Source of the DNA: Bradyrhizobium sp. Y36
Lineage (GTDB): Bacteria; Pseudomonadota; Alphaproteobacteria; Rhizobiales; Xanthobacteraceae
Assembly (NCBI RefSeq): GCF_002531575.1
Contig: NZ_NWTI01000031.1
Span: 16,571-80,570, forward strand
Length of the DNA: 64,000 bases
Reading direction: 5' to 3'
Position numbers and translations under genes: made by a program. The notes under the pieces were generated by a model. That model saw nothing but the letters and a program-made list of their open reading frames with translations. It had not been told where the DNA came from and ran no database searches. Positions 7,896 through 16,003 of the stretch are shown piece by piece. Numbering within the stretch: position 1 is the first letter of the stretch; each line of letters begins with the position of its first letter.

Positions 7896-8275
7896 GGCTC
7901 TTGCTTTTGGCTTTGCTTTTCTGAGTGGATCTTTTGGGGACGATCCTGCGCACCAAGCCATTGTCCGCGGCAAAGGTCAAACGCCGCGCGGCGCGCCCCG
8001 AGCAGGCCTTCAATGTGAGACCAATCACATTTTCCTCGCCATGCCTGCCCTAACGTGCTGCCGACAGGATCGAGCTGCATCGCGTCGAGCACAATCATGA
8101 GAACCCGTTTATTCCCCTTGCACCGCGCCCCGGCGTTGCGGTCAATCGCCGCGATAACGCCGAAACTCCAAGCGGTTGACGCCTCCCGTCCTCGGTTTGA
8201 TAATGCTGGGAGCGTAAGTTAAGGTCGCCGCGGCGCAAGCTGGAACGGCGCCTTTTTGGCTGGACCGCGCTGATT
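7896..8275. other. 380-base divergent intergenic region with CRP-type site
   Basis: This gap lies between the divergent lactonase-like gene and the first caspase-like gene. No ORF here looks real. The notable content is the perfect TGTGA-N6-TCACA palindrome at 8012-8031. Near the right end a GGCGCC stretch followed by five T lies about 25 bases before the caspase-like ATG. No clear core promoter was identified for either side. Confidence 0.6.
8012..8031. promoter_or_regulatory. Perfect CRP-type operator (AATGTGA-N6-TCACATT)
   Basis: Arms AATGTGA (8012-8018) and TCACATT (8025-8031) are exact inverted repeats with a six-base centre, a 10/10 match to the E. coli CRP core TGTGA-N6-TCACA. The site is 117 bases upstream of the lactonase-like ATG and 245 bases upstream of the caspase-like ATG. 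The regulator encoded at 15082-15756 keeps the helix residues that read this sequence. Confidence 0.65.
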
Positions 8276-9826
8276 ATGAAAATTCGCTTCTTTTTTCTTC
8301 TGCCCCTGCTCATCTCATTCGTCCCGACGGCGCCCTCGCTGGCGGCCGGTGACCGCTTTGCGCTGGTGATCGGCAATGCCAAATATCCGGATGCGGATGC
8401 CCCGCTGAAGGAACCGATCAACGATGCGCGCGACGTCGCCGACGAGCTCAAGCGCGACGGCTTTGCGGTCGAGATCGGCGAAAATCTGACCGGCGACGGC
8501 ATGCGCCGCGCCCTCGACAAGCTCTACGGCAAGATCAAGCCGGGATCGGTGGCGCTGGTGTTCTTCAGCGGCTTCGGCATCCAGTCGGCGCGCCAGAGCT
8601 ACATGCTACCGATCGATGCGCAGATCTGGACGGAATCGGACGTCCGCCGCGACGGTTTCAGCCTCGAGACCATCCTGGGCGAGCTCAACACCCGCGGCGC
8701 CGGCGTCAAGATCGCGCTGATCGACGCCTCCAGGCGCAATCCGTTCGAGCGCCGGTTCCGCAGCTTCTCGGCCGGCCTGACCCCGGTCATCGCGCCGAAT
8801 GGCACGCTGGTGATGTATTCGGCGGCGCTCGCCTCCGTGGTCTCGGACGCCGGCGGCGATCACAGCCTGTTCGTCCAGGAGCTGCTGAAGGAGATCCGCG
8901 TCCCCGACCTGATGGCCGAGGAGACCCTCAACCGCACCAAGATGGGCGTCACAAGGGCCTCGCGCGGCGAGCAGGTGCCGTGGATATCCTCTTCACTCGC
9001 CGAAGATTTCTCGTTCAGCCCGGGAGCCGGCGGATCACGTCCGGCACCTGGCGCGCCGCCTGCGCCTCCCGCGCCGCCGCCGGTCGTCGCCAACAACCCG
9101 CCGCCGGCCCCGCCCGCGCCGCCGACACCAGCTCCGCCGCCGAAGCCGGCCGACACCGCTGCCGCACCGGCCCCTGCACCTGCTCCACCGCCTGCGTCCG
9201 CACCGGCCCCCACGCCGAAACCGCAGGTCGAGGCCGCCCTACCGCCGCCTCCGCCGCCCCCGCCGGTGAAACCGATCGAGACCGCTCCGGCTCCGAGCCC
9301 GGACAGCGGGCCGAGCGCGGCCGCGCTGGCTGACGACCCGACGATCAAGAGCCTCACCTCCAAGATCGCCGCCAACCCGGACGACGTGAACGCGCTGTAC
9401 CGGCGCGGCCAGGTCTACGCCAGCAAGGGCGCCTATAACCTCGCCATCAAGGATTTCGACGACACGCTCCGGATCAATTCGAAGGACGTCGAGGCGCTGA
9501 ACAACCGCTGCTGGACCCGCACCGTGGTCGGCGATCTCCAGGGCGCATTGAAGGATTGCAACGAGGCGCTGCGGCTGAGGCCGAACTTCGTCGATGCGCT
9601 GGACAGCCGCGGGCTCGTCAATCTGAAGTCAGGCGCGGTCAAGAATGCCATCGCCGATTTCGACGCGGCCCTGAAGATCAACCCGCGCCTGACCTCCTCG
9701 CTCTACGGACGCGGCCTCGCCAAGCAACGCAACGGCTCCGCCCAGGAAGGGGCGCTCGATATCGCCAATGCCAAGGCGATGGATCCGAACATCGTTCAGG
9801 AATTCGCAAGCTACGGAGTACGCTAG
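8276..9826 (+). CDS. Secreted caspase-fold protein lacking the catalytic dyad, with C-terminal TPRs
   Basis: This 516-residue protein has a signal peptide (about residues 1-23, ending SLA), so it is exported. Residues 25-245 have the caspase p20 pattern: FALVIGNAKYPDA, INDARDVADEL, LVFFSGFGIQ, SYMLPIDAQIW and IDASRRNPF. Where active family members have GHG and DAC, this protein has GFG (Phe100) and DAS (Ser152), so both His and Cys of the dyad are missing. A proline/alanine-rich linker (about 250-345) follows, then three or four TPR repeats (about 350-510) starting NPDDVNALYRRGQVYASKG. A structural or binding role is more likely than proteolysis. OmpA-like and RND pump genes follow. Confidence 0.88.
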   Translation: MKIRFFFLLPLLISFVPTAPSLAAGDRFALVIGNAKYPDADAPLKEPINDARDVADELKRDGFAVEIGENLTGDGMRRALDKLYGKIKPGSVALVFFSGFGIQSARQSYMLPIDAQIWTESDVRRDGFSLETILGELNTRGAGVKIALIDASRRNPFERRFRSFSAGLTPVIAPNGTLVMYSAALASVVSDAGGDHSLFVQELLKEIRVPDLMAEETLNRTKMGVTRASRGEQVPWISSSLAEDFSFSPGAGGSRPAPGAPPAPPAPPPVVANNPPPAPPAPPTPAPPPKPADTAAAPAPAPAPPPASAPAPTPKPQVEAALPPPPPPPPVKPIETAPAPSPDSGPSAAALADDPTIKSLTSKIAANPDDVNALYRRGQVYASKGAYNLAIKDFDDTLRINSKDVEALNNRCWTRTVVGDLQGALKDCNEALRLRPNFVDALDSRGLVNLKSGAVKNAIADFDAALKINPRLTSSLYGRGLAKQRNGSAQEGALDIANAKAMDPNIVQEFASYGVR

Positions 9827-9972
9827 TATTTTTTTGGGTTGAGGCAGGCGGCGCCTCGAACCTTGGCGGCTCAGGAAAGACTAACAAACGGATGCCGCAG
9901 GCGGCCTTCTCCGGGAGGCGCATTGCAGGAATTTTCGAACCGCGCGAGCTCGCTGCGCAGGAGGGACTGGCT

Positions 9973-10656
9973 ATGAAATCGGCTGCAAAGGGACTTACCA
10001 CGCTCCTGTCTGTCGTCACTCTCAGCGTCACGCTTGGCGCCCTGTCGCTGCCGGTCTCGCCCGCTTTCGCCGGCGACGACGGCAACAGCAAGAACGTCAC
10101 CGAGGAAGAGATCCTCCGCGCACTGGCGCCGGCGCCGAAAAAGCCGCTGACCCGCGGCCTGTCGATCGGCGCCCCGCAAGCCGATCCCGCGCCGAACGCG
10201 GCGGAGACCAAGCTGATCCAGTCGGTGCGCGGCCGCTCGACGCGTTCGCTGTCGTCGACCGAGCGCGAGGAAATCGCGTCCGTCGCCAAGGACAAGCCCA
10301 ACATCGATCTCGAAATCACCTTCGACTACAACTCGGCCAATATCAGCGCCAAGTCGATGCCCTCCGTGCAGGCGCTCGGCCGTGCGCTGACCAGTCCCGA
10401 CCTCAAGGGCTCGACCTTCGTGGTCGCCGGCCACACCGACGCCGCCGGCGGCGAGGGCTACAACCAGGACCTGTCGGAGCGCCGCGCGGATTCGATCAAG
10501 CGCTACCTCGTCGACAAGTACAAGATCTCCGCGACCGACCTCGTCACCGTCGGCTACGGCAAGAGCAAGCTGAAGGATCCGGGCCAGCCGATGGCGGAGG
10601 TCAATCGCCGCGTGCAGGTCGTCAACATGGAAAACAAGACCACCGCATCGAAGTAA
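9973..10656 (+). CDS. OmpA-family outer-membrane or periplasmic peptidoglycan-binding protein
   Basis: This 227-residue protein has a signal peptide (about 1-33, ending PAFA). The C-terminal OmpA domain, about residues 110-222, shows ITFDYNSANIS, VVAGHTDAAGGEGYNQDLSERRADSIKRYL and a closing NRRVQVV. The Asp and Arg that grip diaminopimelate in peptidoglycan are present (TDAAG and SERRADSI). No beta-barrel is visible, so it probably tethers something to the wall rather than forming a pore. The ATG at 9973 has AGGAGG upstream. It is 146 bases after the caspase-like gene and may be co-expressed with it. A strong hairpin follows. Confidence 0.9.
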   Translation: MKSAAKGLTTLLSVVTLSVTLGALSLPVSPAFAGDDGNSKNVTEEEILRALAPAPKKPLTRGLSIGAPQADPAPNAAETKLIQSVRGRSTRSLSSTEREEIASVAKDKPNIDLEITFDYNSANISAKSMPSVQALGRALTSPDLKGSTFVVAGHTDAAGGEGYNQDLSERRADSIKRYLVDKYKISATDLVTVGYGKSKLKDPGQPMAEVNRRVQVVNMENKTTASK

Positions 10657-10712
10657 GCACGACGCAATCCCTTGGAATGACCAGTCGTGATGTGGTGTAA
10701 AGTCTCGCTTCC

Positions 10713-10751
10713 AAAGCGCGTCCCGCAGCCTTGCGGGACGCCGCTTTGTTT
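10713..10751 (+). terminator. Hairpin terminator after the OmpA-like gene
   Basis: CGTCCCGCA-GCCT-TGCGGGACG forms a nine-pair stem extended by AAAGCG and CGCTTT, followed by GTTTC. It lies 57 bases after the OmpA-like stop and before the RND adaptor gene. The stem is strong but the T-run is short. Confidence 0.65.
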
Positions 10752-10814
10752 CAGGGAAACGCTTTTCATGGGCCTCGCGCGGATGGCCGTGAGCCAGGCG
10801 AGGATGATCCGGCG

Positions 10815-11744
10815 ATGAATCTCTCCGAATATCTCAAGCCTGCCGGAACCGTGGTGTTCGTCGTCGCGCTCGGCGTCGGCTATTACCTGTTCGAACATCG
10901 CAAGCGTCCCGAGCCAAAGGAGACGCAAAGCGAGGCGCTCGTCATCGTGACGAAGTCGACCAATGCCTGCTTCTCCGACCTCGTGCGGGTCACCGGCTTC
11001 TTCGTGCCGCGCCGCGAGGCCGTGGTCATCCCCGACCAGGAAGGCTCCAGGGTCACCGACCTCCTGGTCACCGAAGGCGCCGTCGTCGCCGACAATCAGG
11101 AGCTGGCGCGGCTGACCGCGCCGCCGCAGATCCCGGGCCAGCCGCAACGGCCGGGCCCGCAAGGTCCGGTCTCGCTGAAGGCACCCGCGCCGGGCCTCGT
11201 CACCGAAGTCCGCACCATCGTCGGCGCGCCCGCATCTCCGCAGGCCGGCCCGATGTTCCGCATCGCGGTCAACAACGAGATCGAGCTCGATGCTCAGGTC
11301 CCGGCGGTGCACATGCCCAAGCTCAGCTCCGGCGCCACCGTGCGCATCAGCCGCGACGACGCGCCCGATCTGATCGGCCGTGTCAGGCTGGTTGCGCCCG
11401 AGATCGACCGCGCCACGCAGCTCGGCCGCGTTCGCATCAGCGTCACCAACAATCCCTCGCTCAAGGTCGGCGTGTTCGCGCGCGCCTCGATCGACGCCAA
11501 GCGAAGCTGCGGCGTCTCGATTCCCAAGACCGCGATCGACCATCTCACGATTCAGGTCGTCAAGGGCAACACGATCGAGACGCGCAAGGTGCGGGTCGGA
11601 CTGTCGTCCGACAGCGCCACGGAAATCCTGGAAGGCCTCGACGTCGGCGAAATCGTCGTGGCCGATGCCGGCTCTTCACTCCATGACGGCGACCAGATCA
11701 AGACCATGTTCGCCGATGAACTCGATCGCACGCGGGTACGCTGA
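10815..11744 (+). CDS. RND efflux periplasmic adaptor (HlyD/MFP type)
   Basis: This 309-residue membrane-fusion protein links an inner-membrane RND pump to an outer-membrane channel. One N-terminal transmembrane segment (TVVFVVALGVGYYLF) is followed by NACFSDLVRVTGFFVPRREA, the usual first beta strands, then a lipoyl-like half (VTDLLVTEGAVV...APAPGLVTEV) and a barrel domain ending in a KVRVGL / EGLDVGEIVV tail. The coiled-coil hairpin is very short. The ATG at 10815 fits the anchor better than an upstream start. Its stop overlaps the pump gene start in TGATG. A paralogue with the same CFSD segment is at 34845-35735. Confidence 0.88.
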   Translation: MNLSEYLKPAGTVVFVVALGVGYYLFEHRKRPEPKETQSEALVIVTKSTNACFSDLVRVTGFFVPRREAVVIPDQEGSRVTDLLVTEGAVVADNQELARLTAPPQIPGQPQRPGPQGPVSLKAPAPGLVTEVRTIVGAPASPQAGPMFRIAVNNEIELDAQVPAVHMPKLSSGATVRISRDDAPDLIGRVRLVAPEIDRATQLGRVRISVTNNPSLKVGVFARASIDAKRSCGVSIPKTAIDHLTIQVVKGNTIETRKVRVGLSSDSATEILEGLDVGEIVVADAGSSLHDGDQIKTMFADELDRTRVR

Positions 11745-14700
11745 TGGCTCTCAATATCTCGGCTTGGTCGATCCGCAATCCGCTGCCGTCGGTCGTCTTC
11801 TCGATCATCCTCCTGGTTCTCGGCTGGGTCTCCTTCACCAAGCTCGCGGTGACGCGGCTGCCGTCGGCCGACATTCCCGTGATCTCGGTCGTGGTCTCGC
11901 AATTCGGTGCGGCGCCCGCCGAGCTCGAATCGCAGGTCACCAAGACGGTCGAAGACGCGGTCTCCGGCGTCGAGGGCGTGCGGCACATCACCTCGCAGAT
12001 CACCGACGGCGTGTCCGTGACCACGATCCAGTTCGCGCTGGAGACCAACACCGACCGCGCCCTCAACGACGTCAAGGACGCGGTGACGCGCGTGCGCTCC
12101 AACCTGCCGCAGAACGTCACCGAGCCGCTGATCCAGCGCGTCGACGTGATCGGCCTGCCGATCGTCACCTATGCCGCGATCTCGCCCGGCAAGACGCCGG
12201 AGCAGCTCTCCTACTTCGTCGACGACGTGGTCAAGCGCGCCCTGCAAGGCGTCCGCGGCGTCGCCCAGGTCGAGCGCATCGGCGGTGTCGAGCGCGAGAT
12301 CCTGGTCTCGCTCGATCCCGATCGCCTGCAGGCGATGGGCCTGACCGCCGTCAATGTCAGCCAGAGCCTGCGCGGCACCAACGTCGACGTCGCTGGCGGC
12401 CGCGCCGAGATCGGCAAGAACGACCAGGCGATCCGCACGCTCGCCGGCGCCAAAACGCTGGGCGACCTCGCCGGCACCATGATCCCGCTGTTCGGCGGCG
12501 GTGAGGTCCGGCTCGACGATCTCGGCACCGTCACCGACACCATCGCCGACCGCCGCACCTTCGCCCGCTTCAATGGCGAGCCCATCGTCGCGCTCGGCAT
12601 CAAGCGCTCCAAGGGCGCCAGCGACGTGAAGGTGGCCGAGGCCGTGCAGAAGCGGGTCGACGCGCTCAAGGCCGCCTACCCCGACGTCGACCTCAAGGTG
12701 ATCGACACCTCGGTCGAATACACCAACGGCAATTACCACGCGGCGATCTCGACCCTGTTCGAAGGCGCCATCCTCGCCGTCGTCATCGTGCTCTTGTTCC
12801 TGCGAGACCTGCGCGCCACCATCATCGCCGCGATCTCGCTGCCGCTGTCGATCTTCCCGGCGTTCTGGGCGATGGACCTGCTCGGCTTCTCGCTGAACCT
12901 CGTCAGCTTCCTCGCGATCACGCTGTCGACAGGCATCCTGGTCGACGACGCCATCGTCGAGATCGAGAACATCGTCCGGCACATGAACATGGGCAAATCG
13001 CCCTATCGTGCCGCGCTCGAGGCCGCCGACGAGATCGGCCTGGCGGTGATCGCGATCTCGCTGACCATCATCGCGATCTTCGCTCCCGCGAGCTTCATGT
13101 CGGGCATCGCCGGACAGTTCTTCAAGCAGTTCGGCATCACCGTCTCGGTGCAGGTGTTCTTCTCGCTGCTCGCGGCGCGCTTCGTCACGCCGGTGCTGGC
13201 CGCCTACTTCCTCAAGCACGGCAATCACGAGGAGCCGCCGCCCGGGCGCATCTTGCGGTCCTATCACCGCATCGTGGCCTGGTCGGTGAGACATTATTTC
13301 ATCACGGTGCTGATCGGCTTCGGCGTGTTCGCGGCCTCGATCTGGAGCATCACGCTGCTGCCGCAGGGCTTCCTGCCGGCGCAGGACAGCGCGCGTTCGC
13401 TGCTCGCCCTCGAGCTGCCGCCAGGCACCCAGCTCGCCTACACCGAAAAGGTCACCGAGGACATCGTCGCGCGCCTGCGCAAGCGGCCCGAGGTGAAGAG
13501 CATCTTCGTCGACGGCGGGCGCGTCCCGCCCGGCACCCAGGAAGTCCGGCGCGCCTCGCTGATCATCAATTACACGCCCAAGGATGCCCGCGACATCACC
13601 CAGCGCGAGCTCGAATTCTCGATCAGCCAGGAATTGGAGAACATCCCGGACATCCGCTTCTGGTTCCTCGACGAGAACGGCCTGCGCGCCATCTCGCTGG
13701 TCGTGACCGGCGTCGACGCCAACATCGTCAACAATTTCGCGAGCGAGCTCGCGACGCAGATGAAGCGGATTCCGACCATCTCCAACGTGATCTCGGAAAC
13801 CACGCTGGAACGGCCCGAGCTGCGCGTCGAACCGCGCGCGGATCTCGCCGCACGGCTCGGCGTCTCGACCGAAAGCCTGTCGCAGACCATCCGCGTCGCC
13901 ACCATCGGCGACGTCGGACCCGCGCTGGCCAAGTTCGACGTCGGCGACCGCCTGGTGCCGATCCGCGTCCAGCTCGAGGATGCCGCGCGCGGCAATCTGA
14001 AGACGCTGGAGCAGCTGCGCGTGCCGCTCGGCGAGCACGGCGAAAAGGGCGGCGTGCCGCTCTCGGTCATCGCCGACGTCAAGCTCGACCAGGGTCCGAC
14101 CAGCATCAACCGCTATGACCGCGAGCGGCAGGCGACCGTCGCCGCCGACCTCGTCGGCTCCGCCGCGCTCGGCGACGCCACCAAGAAGATCTACGACCTG
14201 CCGGTGATGAAGAGCCGGCCGAAGGGCGTGAAGGTCTCGCCCTCCGGCGACGCCGAAAGCCTGAACGAGCTGTCCGACGGCTTCGCCACCGCGATCACCG
14301 CGGGCCTGATGATGGTCTACGCCGTGCTGGTGCTGCTGTTCGGCACCTTCCTGCAGCCGATCACCATCCTGTTCTCGCTGCCGCTCTCGATCGGCGGCGC
14401 CATCGCGGCCCTACTCCTCACCGGCAAGCAGCTCACCACGCCGGTGTGGATCGGCATTCTGATGCTGATGGGCATCGTCACCAAGAACGCGATCATGCTG
14501 GTGGAGTTCGCCATCGAAGCCATTCACGCCGGCAAGCCGCGCGACGAGGCGATGATCGACGCCGGCATGAAGCGCGCCCGCCCGATCGTGATGACCACGA
14601 TCGCGATGGCCGCCGGCATGATGCCGAGCGCGCTCGCGGTCGGCGCCGGCGGCGAGTTCCGCTCGCCGATGGCCCTCGCCGTGATCGGCGGCCTGATCTT

Positions 14701-14893
14701 CTCGACCATCCTGTCGCTGGTGTTCGTGCCCGCGATGTTCATGGTGATGGACGATCTCGGCGCCCTGATCTGGCGCTTCGCCAAGCGGCTGATCGTCCAC
14801 AGCGAGGATGCCGAGACGGCCGGGCATCACGGCGCGGCCCCGGCAGAAGCAGGGCCGGCACCGAAGAACATCGTGCACCCCGCGGCGGAGTAG
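11744..14893 (+). CDS. RND efflux pump, inner-membrane HAE1/AcrB-type permease
   Basis: This 1049-residue pump is close to the family length. TM1 (SVVFSIILLVLGWVSF) is followed by a large periplasmic loop. A TM2-TM6 block starts near residue 335 (LFEGAILAVVIVLLFLRDLRATIIAAISLPLSI) and includes the proton-relay segment STGILVDDAIVEIENI, with paired aspartates. A second porter loop precedes the C-terminal helices, which include the motif MLMGIVTKNAIMLVEFA. It exports hydrophobic compounds using the proton gradient. It is translationally coupled to the adaptor, and no outer-membrane channel gene is adjacent, so it probably borrows one. Substrate cannot be told from sequence. Confidence 0.95.
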   Translation: MALNISAWSIRNPLPSVVFSIILLVLGWVSFTKLAVTRLPSADIPVISVVVSQFGAAPAELESQVTKTVEDAVSGVEGVRHITSQITDGVSVTTIQFALETNTDRALNDVKDAVTRVRSNLPQNVTEPLIQRVDVIGLPIVTYAAISPGKTPEQLSYFVDDVVKRALQGVRGVAQVERIGGVEREILVSLDPDRLQAMGLTAVNVSQSLRGTNVDVAGGRAEIGKNDQAIRTLAGAKTLGDLAGTMIPLFGGGEVRLDDLGTVTDTIADRRTFARFNGEPIVALGIKRSKGASDVKVAEAVQKRVDALKAAYPDVDLKVIDTSVEYTNGNYHAAISTLFEGAILAVVIVLLFLRDLRATIIAAISLPLSIFPAFWAMDLLGFSLNLVSFLAITLSTGILVDDAIVEIENIVRHMNMGKSPYRAALEAADEIGLAVIAISLTIIAIFAPASFMSGIAGQFFKQFGITVSVQVFFSLLAARFVTPVLAAYFLKHGNHEEPPPGRILRSYHRIVAWSVRHYFITVLIGFGVFAASIWSITLLPQGFLPAQDSARSLLALELPPGTQLAYTEKVTEDIVARLRKRPEVKSIFVDGGRVPPGTQEVRRASLIINYTPKDARDITQRELEFSISQELENIPDIRFWFLDENGLRAISLVVTGVDANIVNNFASELATQMKRIPTISNVISETTLERPELRVEPRADLAARLGVSTESLSQTIRVATIGDVGPALAKFDVGDRLVPIRVQLEDAARGNLKTLEQLRVPLGEHGEKGGVPLSVIADVKLDQGPTSINRYDRERQATVAADLVGSAALGDATKKIYDLPVMKSRPKGVKVSPSGDAESLNELSDGFATAITAGLMMVYAVLVLLFGTFLQPITILFSLPLSIGGAIAALLLTGKQLTTPVWIGILMLMGIVTKNAIMLVEFAIEAIHAGKPRDEAMIDAGMKRARPIVMTTIAMAAGMMPSALAVGAGGEFRSPMALAVIGGLIFSTILSLVFVPAMFMVMDDLGALIWRFAKRLIVHSEDAETAGHHGAAPAEAGPAPKNIVHPAAE

Positions 14894-15081
14894 CCGCGAT
14901 GTCGGAAGCGCGGGACGTGACTGCGCGAGGCTGACGTCGCGGAAAACGTTCTTCGCTGCGAAATGTTCAAGCGGACAGGGCAAGCCGGACCGCTGGAGGC
15001 CGTCAAAGCGTGGACCTCCAGTCGGGGCTCTTCTGACGAGCTACCAGGCCCCGACGCGATCGATGTACGGAGCTGGCGACT

Positions 15082-15756
15082 TCACTCGTTCCGCGCGATC
15101 GCCGTCAGCTTGGTCATGTTCCTGAGCAGGATACGGCCGCGCTGCAGATCGAGGATCGCTTCCTTGCGCCAGGCCTGGAGCTGACGGTTGACGCTCTCGC
15201 GGGCGGCGCCGACGAAGACACCGAGCTGTTCCTGCGAGATGTGCACCTCGGAGCCGAAATCGGCGGCGAGCGCGCACAGCCGCCGCGCCAGCCGCACCGG
15301 CAGCGGCTGCAGCATGGATTCTTCCATGCGCTCGCTCTGCCAGCGGATGCGCTGGCAGAGCAGTGCGATGATCTTGATCGCGACCTTCGGCTCGCGTTCG
15401 AGGAAGCTGAGGAAATCCTCGCGCCGCAGCACGAACAATTCGCTGGCCTCGCCCGCGGTCGCATCCGCCGTGCGATTCTGGCCGTCCAGCACCGCGACTT
15501 CGCCGAACAGGTCACCCGGTCCCATGAAGTTCAGGGTCAGCCGGCTGCCGTCGGAGGCGCCGGTCTCGATGCGGACCTGGCCGCGACGCACCCCGAACAG
15601 CGCGTCGCCGGGATCGCCCTTCTGGAACAGCACCTCGCCATTCCCCAGATGCTGGGTGTGGCAGAGATTGGACAGCCGCTGGAGCTCGTCCGTCCCGAGA
15701 TCCGCGAACATTGCGTTCATCTTCAGAATGACCGCAAATTCGGCCTGCTTGCTCAT
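15082..15756 (-). CDS. Crp/Fnr-family regulator with CRP-like cAMP and DNA contact residues
   Basis: This 224-residue regulator has a cyclic-nucleotide-binding domain at about 10-130 with the phosphate-binding cassette GDLFGEVAVLDGQNRTADA: Gly85-Glu86 and Arg95-Thr96 match the E. coli CRP residues that hold cAMP. A long dimer helix follows. The C-terminal helix-turn-helix includes QEQLGVFVGAARESVNRQL; Arg186, Glu187 and Arg191 align with CRP Arg180, Glu181 and Arg185, which read TGTGA. No FNR cysteines are present. The ATG at 15756 has AAGGA at good spacing; a 33-residue upstream extension is unlikely. A near-perfect CRP-type site lies upstream of it and an adenylate cyclase gene is two genes away. 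Confidence 0.9.
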   Translation of the reverse strand: MSKQAEFAVILKMNAMFADLGTDELQRLSNLCHTQHLGNGEVLFQKGDPGDALFGVRRGQVRIETGASDGSRLTLNFMGPGDLFGEVAVLDGQNRTADATAGEASELFVLRREDFLSFLEREPKVAIKIIALLCQRIRWQSERMEESMLQPLPVRLARRLCALAADFGSEVHISQEQLGVFVGAARESVNRQLQAWRKEAILDLQRGRILLRNMTKLTAIARNE

Positions 15757-15847
15757 TTCAATGTCCTTGTGAACGTCCTGGTCAGTCTTGTTGGGAAATC
15801 GCTTGAAACCATCGCCGTCAGGATCGCGTAAAACCGCGCCGGGGAAG

Positions 15848-15863
15848 TGTGTCATAAGTCACA
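15848..15863. promoter_or_regulatory. Near-perfect CRP-type site upstream of the Crp-like gene
   Basis: TGTGT-CATAAG-TCACA matches the TGTGA-N6-TCACA core at nine of ten positions. It is 92 bases upstream of the Crp-like ATG and 141 bases upstream of the divergent AsmA-family gene. Its place suggests autoregulation, control of the AsmA gene, or both. This is inferred from sequence only. Confidence 0.5.
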
Positions 15864-16003
15864 TAACTTTGCAGCACCCCCTGACTATTTTTACACGCTT
15901 GGAGCCACTTCCCGTCCGGGGATAAACTCAGGGCGTGAAGGATGGTGCGTAGGACGGCATTCTGCGGGATTCGACGCCGATTGTCCGTCGTTGGAAAGTC
16001 GAC

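Noticed and set aside
9831..9837. T-run after the first caspase-like gene as a terminator
   Set aside because: The run of T is clear but no stable hairpin precedes it.
11552..14038. 828-residue ORF on the minus strand
   Set aside because: Antisense shadow of the RND permease; no family resemblance.
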